From the NCBI RefSeq assembly GCF_008039575.1, contig NZ_VDUY01000006.1, positions 62,001 through 126,000 of the forward strand: DNA of 64,000 nt, written 5' to 3'. The DNA is from Zeimonas arvi (lineage in GTDB: Bacteria > Pseudomonadota > Gammaproteobacteria > Burkholderiales > Burkholderiaceae_E). The stretch's first letter is position 1. Each line of letters starts with the position of its first letter. Under the pieces are notes generated by a model, which did not search any database, was not told the DNA's origin, and was given only the letters and a program-made list of their open reading frames with translations. The translations under genes and the position numbers were made by a program. Of the stretch, positions 43,465-52,069 are shown piece after piece.

Positions 43465-44670
43465 TCAGGCCTCCCGCGGCTCGACGAAGAGGGTGAGCAC
43501 GCCGGTGTAGCCGTACAGCCGGTCGCCGGCGATCTCGCCGTTGGCGAAGAAGCCCACCAGCGGGATCTCGCCCAGGTTGTGCGCAATGATCTGCAACTCG
43601 GCGCCGGCCCCGCCGAACAGGTGGGCGCCGCGCCCCACGCAGCTCACGTAGTGCGCGCCGAGCACCCTGAGCGACTCGGTCTCCAGCTCGTCCCGCAGCT
43701 CGGTGCAGATCCGGATCAGGTCGGCGCGGGCGGCGGCGCGGTCGCGGGTGCAGAACACGGCGCGATCGCCTTCCTGGGGACGGGCGGCGACCGCGAGCAG
43801 GCGGTTCTCGGGGTCGATGCCCACCACGTTGCGGACCAGGTAGTCGCCGAAGCCGAAGCCGCGCGGCGCGTCGGCGGGCGCGAAGCCGATCATCAGCCCG
43901 CGCGCCAGCCGCTCGGCGGGCAGCGCCCGCAGGATCTCGTCGCCGTCGCGCGAGGCGCGGGCCTCGGCCGGCACGTCGAGGTCGTCGAGCATCACGTCGA
44001 GCGCGGGACGTCCGTCGAGCGACTGGATGTAGTGGGATTCGCAGGAAGAGACCACGTGCTCGCCGGCCAGCGGCGAGCAGCCCTGGGTCACGCGGGAGCG
44101 CAGGCCGACACCCGGGCCGAAGGCGACCCCGGAGACGCCGCCGGAGATCGTTTCACCGGCCAGCTGGTCGGCCTGGCCATCGTCCTCGTCGGGCTCGCCG
44201 CCCACCACCCCGCCGAAGAGCCGCCCGGTGCGCGTGCGCAGCGACAGATCGACCAGCAGCTCGGCCAGGTCGGGCGTGGCGGGGTCGGCATGGACCAGCG
44301 CCGACTCGATCGCGTCGGCCGCGCGCTCGTCCCCCGGCAGCGGCGCGCGCCCGGAGAAGACGTGGAACGCGCGCTCGGGCAAGGCACAGATCATCAGCGC
44401 CAGCGCGGGCGCGTCGACGTACTCGGCGTCGGCGGCGCAGACGCCCTCGACCGCCGCGCCCACCCAGCGCACGCCGGGCTGCCGGTGCGCGAGCGCGTCG
44501 CGGATCGCGTCGAGGCGCTCGCCGAGCGCGCCGGCGGCGTAGACGATGCCGAGCGTGCCGTTCCTGGCGAAAGCCGGCTGCGCGGCTTGCGCATCGAGTT
44601 GCGCCTGCACGAGGTCGACCGCCACGCGCCAGTCGGGGTGCGAGGCATGGGCGTGGCGAAAGCGCGGCAT
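43465..44670 (-). CDS. FIST domain protein
   Basis: FIST-N and FIST-C sensory domains only, 401 residues, no output domain or signal peptide. Blocks: GVRWVGAAVEGVCAAD, RLFGGVVGGEPDEDDGQADQL, RSRVTQGCSPLAGEHVVSSCE and the C-terminal CVGRGAHLFGGAGAELQIIA, IPLVGFFANGEIAG, LYGYTGVLTLF. FIST proteins are proposed to sense small ligands such as amino acids. It starts 4 bases after phaM and is probably co-transcribed with it; no functional link is known. Confidence 0.9.
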   Translation of the reverse strand: MPRFRHAHASHPDWRVAVDLVQAQLDAQAAQPAFARNGTLGIVYAAGALGERLDAIRDALAHRQPGVRWVGAAVEGVCAADAEYVDAPALALMICALPERAFHVFSGRAPLPGDERAADAIESALVHADPATPDLAELLVDLSLRTRTGRLFGGVVGGEPDEDDGQADQLAGETISGGVSGVAFGPGVGLRSRVTQGCSPLAGEHVVSSCESHYIQSLDGRPALDVMLDDLDVPAEARASRDGDEILRALPAERLARGLMIGFAPADAPRGFGFGDYLVRNVVGIDPENRLLAVAARPQEGDRAVFCTRDRAAARADLIRICTELRDELETESLRVLGAHYVSCVGRGAHLFGGAGAELQIIAHNLGEIPLVGFFANGEIAGDRLYGYTGVLTLFVEPREA

Positions 44671-44674
44671 GGCG

Positions 44675-45439
44675 TCAGCCCTGCGTGCGGCCCCGGCCCG
44701 AGCCGCGCTTCGGCGCGGCGGACTTGCCTGTCCGAGCCCGGCCGCCAGCCGCACGCGTGCCGCCGGACCTGGCCTTCCTTGCCTTGCTCGCGGTGCCGGC
44801 CGCGCCCCCGGCCTCGGGCGCCTCGGCCGCGGCACCTGCCGCGCCGGCTGCCGGGTGGCCGGCGCCGGTCGCCGCATCGATGGCCGCCGGCACCCCGGCA
44901 AGCGCGGCGGCGGCGATCTCGCCGAACTGCTTCTGCAGCGTGTCCCACCAGGCAACGGGGTTCAGCGCATCGGGAGCGGATGGCGCATCGGCCGCCGGGG
45001 CCTCTTCGGCCGAGTCCGCCTTCGACTCGCCAGGCAAGGTCTCGCGAGCGGCGGCGGATTCGCGTGCCGCGGCCTCTGCGCCGCTCGCGCTCGCCGTGTC
45101 GCTCGCTGCGGACGAGCCTGCCGCCGCCGCCCCGGCCGCACCGGCCACGCCGAAGGCGCGCAGCGCGGCCAGCGTGCCCTGCTGGATCTCGAGCGCCTGG
45201 ATCGTCCCGCGCAGCATGCCCAGGTTCATCGTCAGCCACTGCTCGACGGCCTTCAGCTCGGACACGCGGCGCGCGACCTCGTCGGGATCCATGGTGGGCG
45301 CCATGTTCGGCGGCAGCGAGAACGCGGCCCAGGCCTTCCGGACCAGATCCATCGTCTCGAGGATGCCGGCGCCCTGCAAGGGGTTGCCGCCGGGCAGTCC
45401 CATCGCCGAGAGGTCACCGATTCCGAAAGGCGTGGTCAT
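44675..45439 (-). CDS. phaM: PhaM-type polyhydroxyalkanoate granule protein
   Basis: Granule-associated protein that activates PHB synthase and tethers granules to the nucleoid in Cupriavidus. The N-terminal conserved part is LETMDLVRKAWAAFSLPP ... MDPDEVARRVSELKAVEQWLTMNLGMLRGTIQALEIQ. A long Ala/Glu-rich disordered middle follows, then a strongly basic tail (KARKARSGGTRAAGGRAR ... KRGSGRGRTQG) suited to DNA binding. It is 254 residues. The match suggests that the organism stores polyhydroxybutyrate; no synthase gene is in the window. Confidence 0.88.
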   Translation of the reverse strand: MTTPFGIGDLSAMGLPGGNPLQGAGILETMDLVRKAWAAFSLPPNMAPTMDPDEVARRVSELKAVEQWLTMNLGMLRGTIQALEIQQGTLAALRAFGVAGAAGAAAAGSSAASDTASASGAEAAARESAAARETLPGESKADSAEEAPAADAPSAPDALNPVAWWDTLQKQFGEIAAAALAGVPAAIDAATGAGHPAAGAAGAAAEAPEAGGAAGTASKARKARSGGTRAAGGRARTGKSAAPKRGSGRGRTQG

Positions 45440-45481
45440 TGCTTCGATTCCTGTCAGACCGTGACGGCGAGGTGTCGTCCG

Positions 45482-45487
45482 TAAAAT
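45482..45487 (+). promoter_or_regulatory. Candidate -10 box of the CoA-binding protein/metY operon
   Basis: TAAAAT lies 26 bases before the ATG at 45514 in the 74-base gap divergent from phaM. The best -35 (GTGACG at 45461-45466) is only 15 bases away, so the promoter is tentative. Confidence 0.35.
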
Positions 45488-45513
45488 AGCACGCAGAACC
45501 GGAGCGCATCGCC

Positions 45514-45984
45514 ATGTCCGACATCGAGACCCTTCGCCGAATCCTGGCGACCAACCGGACCATCGCAGTGGTGGGCCTGTCGGCCGACTGGTACCGGCCC
45601 AGCTACTTTGCCGCCAGGTACATGCAGGAGCACGGCTACCGGATCATTCCGGTGAACCCGAAGTATCCGGAGATCCTCGGCGAGCGCTGCTACGCGTCGC
45701 TCGGCGACATCCCGGAGAAGGTCGACATGGTCGACGTGTTCCGCCGCACCGAGGACGTGCTGCCGATCGCGCGACAGGCGATCGAGATCGGCGCGAAGAC
45801 GCTCTGGCAACAGCTCGGCGTGCTCAACCTCGAGGCCGACCGGCTCGCCCGCGAGGCGGGTCTCGACTCGGTGATGGACCGCTGCGTGAAGATCGAGCAC
45901 GCGCGCCTGTTCGGCGGCCTGAACTGGGCCGGCGTGAACACGAAGGTCATCTCGGCCAGGCGCCCGCGCTGGCTCGCCTACTGA
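45514..45984 (+). CDS. CoA-binding domain protein, YccU type
   Basis: Single-domain Rossmann CoA-binding protein, 156 residues. It starts with an unmistakable block, NRTIAVVGLSADWYRPSYFAARYMQEHGYRIIPVNP, followed by MVDVFRRTEDVLPIARQAIEIGAKTLWQQLG and the conserved end VMDRCVKIEHARL. Physiological role unknown. It lies 16 bases before metY and is probably co-transcribed. Confidence 0.92.
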   Translation: MSDIETLRRILATNRTIAVVGLSADWYRPSYFAARYMQEHGYRIIPVNPKYPEILGERCYASLGDIPEKVDMVDVFRRTEDVLPIARQAIEIGAKTLWQQLGVLNLEADRLAREAGLDSVMDRCVKIEHARLFGGLNWAGVNTKVISARRPRWLAY

Positions 45985-46000
45985 ACGCGAGGAAACCATC

Positions 46001-47326
46001 ATGAGCGACCGCGAATTCGGCATCGAGACCCTGTGCCTGCACGCGGGCCAGATCCCGGACCCGGCCACCGGGGCGCGCGCCGCGCCGATCTACCAGACCA
46101 CCTCCTTCGTGTTCGACTCGGCCGAGCACGCGGCCAGCCTGTTCAACCTGCAGACCTTCGGCAACGTGTACTCGCGGCTGTCCAATCCCACGGTGGCCGT
46201 GCTCGAGGAGCGGGTGGCGGCGCTCGAGGGCGGGCGCGCCGCGATCGCCGCGGCCAGCGGCATGGCGGCCGAGATGGTCGCGATGCTCACGCTGTGCGCG
46301 CAGGGCGACCACATCGTGGCGGCCAACACCCTGTACGGCGGCACCTGGTCGCAGTTCGCGGTCACCTTCGCGCGCTTCGGCATCGAGTGCAGCTTCGTCG
46401 AGCCCGACGACCCCGAGAACTTCCGGCGCGCGATGAGGCCGAACACCAAGGCAGTGTTCGCCGAGACCATCGCCAACCCGCGCCTGAACGTGCTCGACAT
46501 CGCCGCCGTCGGCGCCATCGCCCGCGAGCACGGCGTGCCGCTGGTCGTCGACAACACGCTGGCCTCGCCCTACCTGTGCCGCCCGCTCGATCACGGCGCC
46601 GACATCGTCGTGCACTCGGCCACCAAGTACCTGGGCGGCCACGGGACCACCATGGGCGGCGTGGTCGTCGAGAGCGGGAAGTTTCCGTGGGACAACGGCA
46701 AGTTCCCCGAGATGGTCGAGCCTTCGAAGGGCTACCACGGCGTGCGCTTCTACGAGACCTTCGGCGACTTCGGCTTCACGATGAAGGCGCGCATGGAGAT
46801 CGCCCGCACCCTCGGCCCCACGCTCGCGCCGCTGTCGGCCTGGCTGCTGCTGCAGGGCATCGAGACGCTGCCGGTGCGGATGGACCGGCACGTGGCCAAT
46901 GCGCAGCGGGTCGCCGAGTTCCTGGCGGCGCATCCGCTGGTGTCGTGGGTGAACTACCCCGGCCTGAAGGACAGCGCCTACCATGCGCTCGCTCGGCGCT
47001 ACATGCCGCGCGGCGCAGGCGGCATCCTGTCCTTCGGCGTGAAGCCGCCTGCCGGCAGGACCGGCGGCGACGATGCCGCGGCCGCCCAGCGCGCCGGCGA
47101 GAAGTTCATCGAGGCGGCCACCTTCATGAGCCACCTGGCCAACGTGGGCGATGCGCGCACGCTGGTCATCCACCCGGCCTCGACCACGCATCGCCAGCTT
47201 TCGGACGCCGAGCAGCGCGCGGCCGGCGTCACGCCGGACATGATCCGGTTGTCGGTGGGGTTGGAGTCGATCGACGACCTGCTGTGGGACATCGGCCAGG
47301 CGCTGGCGAAGTCGCAGCAGGCTTGA
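46001..47326 (+). CDS. metY: O-acetylhomoserine aminocarboxypropyltransferase (sulfhydrylase)
   Basis: PLP enzyme of the Cys/Met metabolism family that makes homocysteine from O-acetylhomoserine and sulfide, 441 residues. The start ETLCLHAGQIPDPATGARA is typical of MetY; PLP contacts include SRLSNPTVAVLEERVAALEGG and the Schiff-base Lys in VHSATKYLGGHGTTMGGVVV. The insertion typical of MetY over MetB/MetC (region 240-300) is present. AGGAA precedes the ATG. A TSUP-type exporter of sulfur compounds lies nearby (48043-48780), but no operon links them. Confidence 0.94.
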   Translation: MSDREFGIETLCLHAGQIPDPATGARAAPIYQTTSFVFDSAEHAASLFNLQTFGNVYSRLSNPTVAVLEERVAALEGGRAAIAAASGMAAEMVAMLTLCAQGDHIVAANTLYGGTWSQFAVTFARFGIECSFVEPDDPENFRRAMRPNTKAVFAETIANPRLNVLDIAAVGAIAREHGVPLVVDNTLASPYLCRPLDHGADIVVHSATKYLGGHGTTMGGVVVESGKFPWDNGKFPEMVEPSKGYHGVRFYETFGDFGFTMKARMEIARTLGPTLAPLSAWLLLQGIETLPVRMDRHVANAQRVAEFLAAHPLVSWVNYPGLKDSAYHALARRYMPRGAGGILSFGVKPPAGRTGGDDAAAAQRAGEKFIEAATFMSHLANVGDARTLVIHPASTTHRQLSDAEQRAAGVTPDMIRLSVGLESIDDLLWDIGQALAKSQQA

Positions 47327-47369
47327 GCGCGGGCCCGCGCACGCGGCGGGTTCTTCGCCGGCGCGGCGA

Positions 47370-47966
47370 TCAGTCTGCCGGCGGCCAGATCTCGTCCGAG
47401 GCCAGCGCCAGTTGCGGCGGCGCATTCGGCGACACGGTGAACGGGGCCTCGAGGATCTCGGTGCGGCCCCAGAGCCCATCGGCCGGCCGCGGGTCGACGA
47501 AACGGTGCAGGCGCCGCGCGGTGGCTTCGATGACCCAGTACTCGGGCAGGCCGTTGGCGGCATAGACCCGGGCCTTGCGGATCAGGTCATAGCGCAGCGA
47601 GCTGTCGGCGACCTCGATGGCGACCAGCACGTCCTGCGCACTGGCGCGCTCGCGGCGGTAGTCGTCGGCGCGCAGCCGCAACAGCACGAAGTCCGGCTCG
47701 GGCATCGACCAGGGCGGCAGCGACAGCGGCAGCTGCGTGGCGACCCGCGCGTGGCCCTCGGCGCGCAGGACCAACAGGCGGGTCAGTTGGAGCAGGATGC
47801 CGGCATGCGGCTGGCCCATCGGCGGCATTTCGATCAGGTCTCCATCGAGCAGCTCGACCCGCGCCTCGGGCGGGAAGATGCCCGCCTCGCCCATGCGCTC
47901 GTAGTCGCGCACGGTGAGCCTGCGGCGCCTGGGAAGCTCTGGGCGGTTCATCGGATGGGTCTGCAT
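47370..47966 (-). CDS. Uma2 family (DUF820) endonuclease-fold protein
   Basis: PD-(D/E)xK nuclease-fold protein, 198 residues, biological role unknown. It shows RLTVRDYERMGEAGIFPPEARVELLDGDLIEMPPMG, VPEPD-like MPEPDFVLLR, VAIEVADSSLRYDLIRKARVYAANGLPEYWVIE: Glu, Asp and Glu-x-(Ser/Lys) positions of the family are present. The alternative start 47951 removes five residues. Uma2 proteins are abundant in cyanobacteria and patchy in proteobacteria, so horizontal transfer is possible. It is flanked by unrelated genes. Confidence 0.88.
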   Translation of the reverse strand: MQTHPMNRPELPRRRRLTVRDYERMGEAGIFPPEARVELLDGDLIEMPPMGQPHAGILLQLTRLLVLRAEGHARVATQLPLSLPPWSMPEPDFVLLRLRADDYRRERASAQDVLVAIEVADSSLRYDLIRKARVYAANGLPEYWVIEATARRLHRFVDPRPADGLWGRTEILEAPFTVSPNAPPQLALASDEIWPPAD

Positions 47967-48042
47967 CGATCGAAGACTGCTCGAGTCTAGCGCGCGGCGC
48001 CATCGACCAGAAGGCCGACAGTGATGTCGTAGGCCAGAAGGC

Positions 48043-48780
48043 CTACATCGCCAGCGCCCGCGCGAGCAGGCTGCCGCCGCTCGCGAGCAGCAGCAGGTGG
48101 ATGAGCCGGACCACCGCCGCCGGGCGCAGCCGCCGGGCAATGCGGCCTCCGGCCCACAGCGCGACCGGGACAATGGCCGCGCCCGCGCCGAGCAGCGCGA
48201 TCCAGTCGCCGGAGGGCATCGGGGAATGGGTTCCGATCGCCACCAGCGCGGTGGTCGAGGCCGCCACGATGGCCACCGCGATCGTCGGCCGCATCACGAC
48301 CGGATCGCCGAGCCGGCCGCCCAGGTACATCACGACGACCGGGCCGGCCACCCCGAACAGGGTCTCGATCATGCCCGCTGCCAGCCCGGCAGGCGCCGCG
48401 AGCCGGCGCGTGGCCAGCACCGGCAGCCGCGCGAGCAGTAGGCCGCGCAGCGCGAACAGCAGGATCAGCGTCCCGAGCACGCCGAGCAGCAGCGACGCGG
48501 GCACGTGCGACGGCAGGATCACGCCGAACGCCGCGCCCGCGAGCATCCCGGGCACGAGCGCCGCGAGCTCGCGCCAGGCCACGCTGCGAAACGACAGCGC
48601 ACCGAGCAGCACGCAGGCGAACACGTCGAGCAGCAAGATCGCCGGCACGACCTCGGCCAGCGGGAGCCAGTGGGCGAGCACGGGCACGATCAGCAGGGCC
48701 GAGCCGAAGCCGGTGACGCCGAGCACCGTGTAGCCGGCGGCGATCACCGCCAGCGTCGCGAGGAATTCGATCGAGGGCAA
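48043..48780 (-). CDS. TSUP family transporter (TauE/SafE-like)
   Basis: Eight-helix membrane protein, 245 residues, of the family that exports sulfite, sulfoacetate and related anions. Characteristic glycine-rich repeats: GVTGFGSALLIVPVLAHWLPL in the first half and LAAGMIETLFGVAGPVVVMYLGG in the second. I chose the TTG at 48780 because GAGGA lies 7 bases upstream and the first helix begins there; upstream codons are Pro/Arg-rich. It is divergent from rpoN across a 298-base region rich in repeats. Confidence 0.85.
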   Translation of the reverse strand: MPSIEFLATLAVIAAGYTVLGVTGFGSALLIVPVLAHWLPLAEVVPAILLLDVFACVLLGALSFRSVAWRELAALVPGMLAGAAFGVILPSHVPASLLLGVLGTLILLFALRGLLLARLPVLATRRLAAPAGLAAGMIETLFGVAGPVVVMYLGGRLGDPVVMRPTIAVAIVAASTTALVAIGTHSPMPSGDWIALLGAGAAIVPVALWAGGRIARRLRPAAVVRLIHLLLLASGGSLLARALAM

Positions 48781-48894
48781 GTGGGTGTCCTCGCGCGGCG
48801 CAGCGTCCCGCGGCGGCGGGCCGCGCGCCCCCGTCGCCGGCGGGCATGTTACCCGCGCAGGGCCGCCGGGCCGGTCCGGAACTGCGCGCGGCGA

Positions 48895-48911
48895 CCGGTA
48901 AATCCTGCCGA
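48895..48911 (+). promoter_or_regulatory. Motif A upstream of rpoN, possible activator site
   Basis: CCGGTAAATCCTGCCGA is matched in 15 of 17 positions at 57027-57043, between the two other sigma-54 promoters. Its core CGGTA-N5-TGCCG is an imperfect dyad, and it lies 117 bases before the -24 element, the normal distance of an enhancer site for an NtrC-type activator. Confidence 0.45.
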
Positions 48912-48918
48912 AACCGGG

Positions 48919-48932
48919 AACTTTTTCCGGCT
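48919..48932 (-). promoter_or_regulatory. Motif B upstream of rpoN
   Basis: Read on the reverse strand this is AGCCGGAAAAAGTT, identical to 14 bases at 56982-56995 beside the BON sigma-54 promoter. It lies about 100 bases upstream of the rpoN promoter. Confidence 0.4.
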
Positions 48933-49027
48933 GTCGATCGGGCGCGCCCCGGCTCGCGGAAGGCCTGGCGCCCGGCAGGGCGCGCAAGTGCCTGATCCCG
49001 CAAGGCGCGGCGCCTGCCGGTCCCGAC

Positions 49028-49043
49028 TGGCCCGGCGCTTGCT
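49028..49043 (+). promoter_or_regulatory. Sigma-54 (-24/-12) promoter of rpoN
   Basis: TGGCCCG-GCGC-TTGCT matches the consensus TGGCACG-N4-TTGCW in all but one fixed position, with GG (49029-49030) and GC (49041-49042) exactly 10 bases apart. The ATG of rpoN is 35 bases further on. This suggests that the sigma factor gene is itself sigma-54 dependent. Confidence 0.75.
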
Positions 49044-49078
49044 TTCTCCTCGGTCGTCACACCAATCGGGGAGATCGA

Positions 49079-50467
49079 ATGCCGAACGCAGCCATCCATT
49101 TGCAGGCCAGCCAGGGCGCCGCCATGTCGGCCCGGATGCAGCACGGGCTGAAGATGCTGCAGATGTCGGCGCTCGAACTCGAGCAGGAGGTCGCCGCGCT
49201 GCTCGCGGACAATCCGCTGCTGGAGCGGCCGGAAGAGACCTGCGACGAGCGGCCGGTCGGCCCGTGGTCGGAAGCGCGGTCCGGCGGCGCGGTCCCGGAC
49301 GACGACGGCGAAGCGTCGACGCCGGCGGCGGTGTCCTTGCACGAGCACCTGCTCCAGCAGGTCGCGGTCAGCGCGCTGTCCGCGCACGATGCCGCGATGG
49401 CCAGGGTCGTGGTCGAGGCCCTCGACGAGGACGGCTACCTGCGCGACGATCCCGCCGAGATCCTGGCCGCGCTGGCGCGCGCGCCGCGCCACGCCGAAGG
49501 GGATACCGCCCTTCCGCTGCTCGCGCCGGCGGCCTTCGAGCAGGCCTTCGGCCTCGCGCTTCGCTTCGTGCAGAGCCTCGACCCCGCCGGAGTCGGCGCC
49601 CGTTCGGTCGCCGAATGCCTGGCCTTGCAGCTGCGCCGTCTTGCGCAGGACGAGCCCGCCCGCGCGCTTGCGCTGCGCATCGCCGAAGAATGCCTCGAGC
49701 TGCTGGCCGCCAACGACGTGGCTGCCCTGACGCGCCGGCTGGGCTGCGACGAGGCGGAGCTGGGCGCCGCGCGGGCGCTGCTGCGCAGCCTCGCGCCGCG
49801 CCCCGCGCAGGCCTTTGCTGCCGATGAGGCGCGCTACCTCGTGCCCGAGGTGATCGTCCGGCAACGGGCGGGCCGCTGGGTCGTGAGCGCCAATCCGGAC
49901 GCGAGCCCGCAGCTCAGGATCGACCGGGCCTGCGCGGCCGCGGTCCGCGGCGCGCGCGGCTGGTCGAACACGCCGATGGGCGCGCGCCTGAACGAGGCGC
50001 GCTGGCTGATCCGCAGCCTGCGCCAGCGCGCCGACACGATCGTCCGCGTGGCCGAGGCGATCGTCGCGGCGCAGCAGGGCTGGTTCGAGCACGGCGACAT
50101 CGCGATCCGGCCGCTGTTCCTGCGCGACGTCGCCGCGCGCACCGGTCTGCACGAGTCCACGATCTCGCGGGTCACGGCCGGCAAGTACATGGCCACGCCG
50201 CGCGGGCCGGTCGAGTTCAAGCACTTCTTCGGCAGCCGGCTGGCCACCGACGACGGCTTCCGCATGTCGCCGAAGTCGGTGCAGGTGCTGATCCGCGACA
50301 TCGTGGCGGCCGAGGATCCGCGGCGCCCGCTGTCCGACATCCGCCTGGCCCGCGAGCTCGCGCAGCGAGGGGTGAAGCTGGCGCGGCGCACGGTGACCAA
50401 GTACCGGGACGCGATCGGCATCCCTCCGCTCGAGGCGCGGCGCCTGAACGCGCTGGCGGCCGCCTGA
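49079..50467 (+). CDS. rpoN: RNA polymerase sigma-54 factor, orphan paralogue
   Basis: Sigma-54, 462 residues. Region I is present (MQHGLKMLQMSALELEQEVAALLADNPLLE), region II is short, and region III carries the core-binding part, the HTH and the RpoN box ARRTVTKYRD (residues 435-444; consensus ARRTVAKYRE). TGLHESTISRVTAGKYMATPRG is the conserved -12 interacting region. It is not in the usual lptB-rpoN-hpf-ptsN setting, so it is probably a second copy. A -24/-12 promoter precedes it, and an NtrC-type activator gene converges on it 36 bases downstream. Confidence 0.95.
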   Translation: MPNAAIHLQASQGAAMSARMQHGLKMLQMSALELEQEVAALLADNPLLERPEETCDERPVGPWSEARSGGAVPDDDGEASTPAAVSLHEHLLQQVAVSALSAHDAAMARVVVEALDEDGYLRDDPAEILAALARAPRHAEGDTALPLLAPAAFEQAFGLALRFVQSLDPAGVGARSVAECLALQLRRLAQDEPARALALRIAEECLELLAANDVAALTRRLGCDEAELGAARALLRSLAPRPAQAFAADEARYLVPEVIVRQRAGRWVVSANPDASPQLRIDRACAAAVRGARGWSNTPMGARLNEARWLIRSLRQRADTIVRVAEAIVAAQQGWFEHGDIAIRPLFLRDVAARTGLHESTISRVTAGKYMATPRGPVEFKHFFGSRLATDDGFRMSPKSVQVLIRDIVAAEDPRRPLSDIRLARELAQRGVKLARRTVTKYRDAIGIPPLEARRLNALAAA

Positions 50468-50503
50468 GCGAGACCGTCGGGCCGCGGGGCTCGGCGGACC
50501 CCG

Positions 50504-52027
50504 TCAGCCGCGGCCCTGATCGGCCCCGCCTTCGGGCGCGCTCTGGTATTTCTTCATGCGGTTGTAGAGCGTCTTGGCGCTGATGCCGAGGATCTCGGCG
50601 GCGCGTTCCCGGTGGCCGTCGCATTGCGCGAGGGTGGCCAGGATCAGCCGCCGCTCGGCCTCGGCGATCGAGATGCCGACCGGCAGGCGCAGTTCGCCGG
50701 CGGGCGCCGGCACCGCCGCCGTCGGCGCGCCGAGGCCCGATGTCCCGGCCACCGCCGGTGTTTCCGTCATCGCAAGTGCTTTCGCCGTCGCCGGTGCTTC
50801 CGTCATCGCCGGCGCTGAGGCCACCCCCGCCGTTGTCGCCTCGCCCGGCGCACGGGCATCGGGCGCGGGCTGGGGCGGATCGAGCGGAAGGTCCGCGGCA
50901 TCGATCGTGCTGCCCTCGGCGAGGATGAATCCCCGGTGCACCGCGTTGCGCAACTCGCGAACGTTGCCCGGCCAGGGCGCCTGCTGGAGTCGTTGCAGCG
51001 CGCTGTCGGTGAAGCGCTTCGCGGCGCCCTCGCGCGCATTCAGCGCCTGCAGGAAGTGCCTGGCGATCAGCGGGATGTCTTCGCGCCGGTCGCGCAGCGG
51101 CGGCAGCTCGATCGGGAAGACCGCGAGCCGGTAGTACAGGTCCTCGCGAAGCCTGCCCTCGGCCACCGCCTCGAGCGGCGAACGGTTGGTGGCCGCGATG
51201 ATGCGCGCGTCGGCGGACACCGGTTCATCGGCGCCGACCGGCGTGAAGCTGCCCGTCTCGAGTACCCGCAGCAGCTTCACCTGAAGCTCCAGGGGCATCT
51301 CGGTGACCTCGTCGAGGAACAGCGTGCCGCCGTCGGCGCGTTCGAAGAAGCCGCGATGCTGACGCACCGCGCCGGTGAAGCTCCCCTTCTCGTGGCCGAA
51401 CAGCTCGCTCTCGATCAGCTGCGGCGAGATCGCTCCGCAGTTCACCGCGAGGAAGGGCCCTTTCGCGCGGCGCGAGAGATCGTGGATCGTGTTCGCGACG
51501 AGTTCCTTGCCGGTGCCGCTCTCGCCGGTGATCAGCGCGGTGACCGCGGTCGGCGCCACCCGGGCGATTCTCCGATGGACCTCGCGCATCGGCGCGGAGC
51601 GGCCCCACAGCCGTCCGAAACGGCCTTCCGTCTCGACCAGGTCCTGCTGGGCGCCGAGCTGCCCGCGCATCTCGCCGGCGGCGCCCGCGCGCGCCAGCAC
51701 CGCCCGCAGGCGGTCGACGTTCAACGGCTTGATCAGGTAGTCGGCCGCGCCCAGCCGCAGCGCCTGGACCGAGGTCTCGACGCTGGCCTGCCCGGTGATC
51801 AGCACCACTTCGCTGTCGCGCCGGTCGACGGCGTCGAACAGCTCGATCCCGTTGCCGTCGGGCAGCGTGAGGTCGAGCAGGACGATGTCGGGCGTGCGGA
51901 ACGCGAGCTGTCGCCGGGCATCGAGCAGCGAGCCGGCGGTGGCGGTCGAGAAGCCTTCGGCCGCGACGATCTCGGCCAGCATCCCGGCCGAATCGGTGTC
52001 GTCTTCGACGATCAGCGCGTGAGGCAC
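50504..52027 (-). CDS. NtrC-family sigma-54-dependent response regulator
   Basis: Activator of sigma-54 promoters, 507 residues. The receiver has D52 (IVLLDLTLPDG). The AAA+ domain has Walker A GESGTGKE (168-175), the sigma-54 contact loop GSFTGA (215-220; Ser for Ala in GAFTGA), Walker B GGTLFLDE (233-240), and the R-finger region TNRSPLEAVAEGRLREDLYYRL. An Ala/Thr/Pro-rich linker of about 60 residues follows, then a Fis-type HTH ERAAEILGISAKTLYNRMKKY. It is the last gene of a three-gene signalling operon and probably acts on the nearby -24/-12 promoters. Confidence 0.95.
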   Translation of the reverse strand: MPHALIVEDDTDSAGMLAEIVAAEGFSTATAGSLLDARRQLAFRTPDIVLLDLTLPDGNGIELFDAVDRRDSEVVLITGQASVETSVQALRLGAADYLIKPLNVDRLRAVLARAGAAGEMRGQLGAQQDLVETEGRFGRLWGRSAPMREVHRRIARVAPTAVTALITGESGTGKELVANTIHDLSRRAKGPFLAVNCGAISPQLIESELFGHEKGSFTGAVRQHRGFFERADGGTLFLDEVTEMPLELQVKLLRVLETGSFTPVGADEPVSADARIIAATNRSPLEAVAEGRLREDLYYRLAVFPIELPPLRDRREDIPLIARHFLQALNAREGAAKRFTDSALQRLQQAPWPGNVRELRNAVHRGFILAEGSTIDAADLPLDPPQPAPDARAPGEATTAGVASAPAMTEAPATAKALAMTETPAVAGTSGLGAPTAAVPAPAGELRLPVGISIAEAERRLILATLAQCDGHRERAAEILGISAKTLYNRMKKYQSAPEGGADQGRG

Positions 52028-52069
52028 GTGTCAGGGTCCGCGGTGGCGATCCAGCATAGCAGAGCCGGA

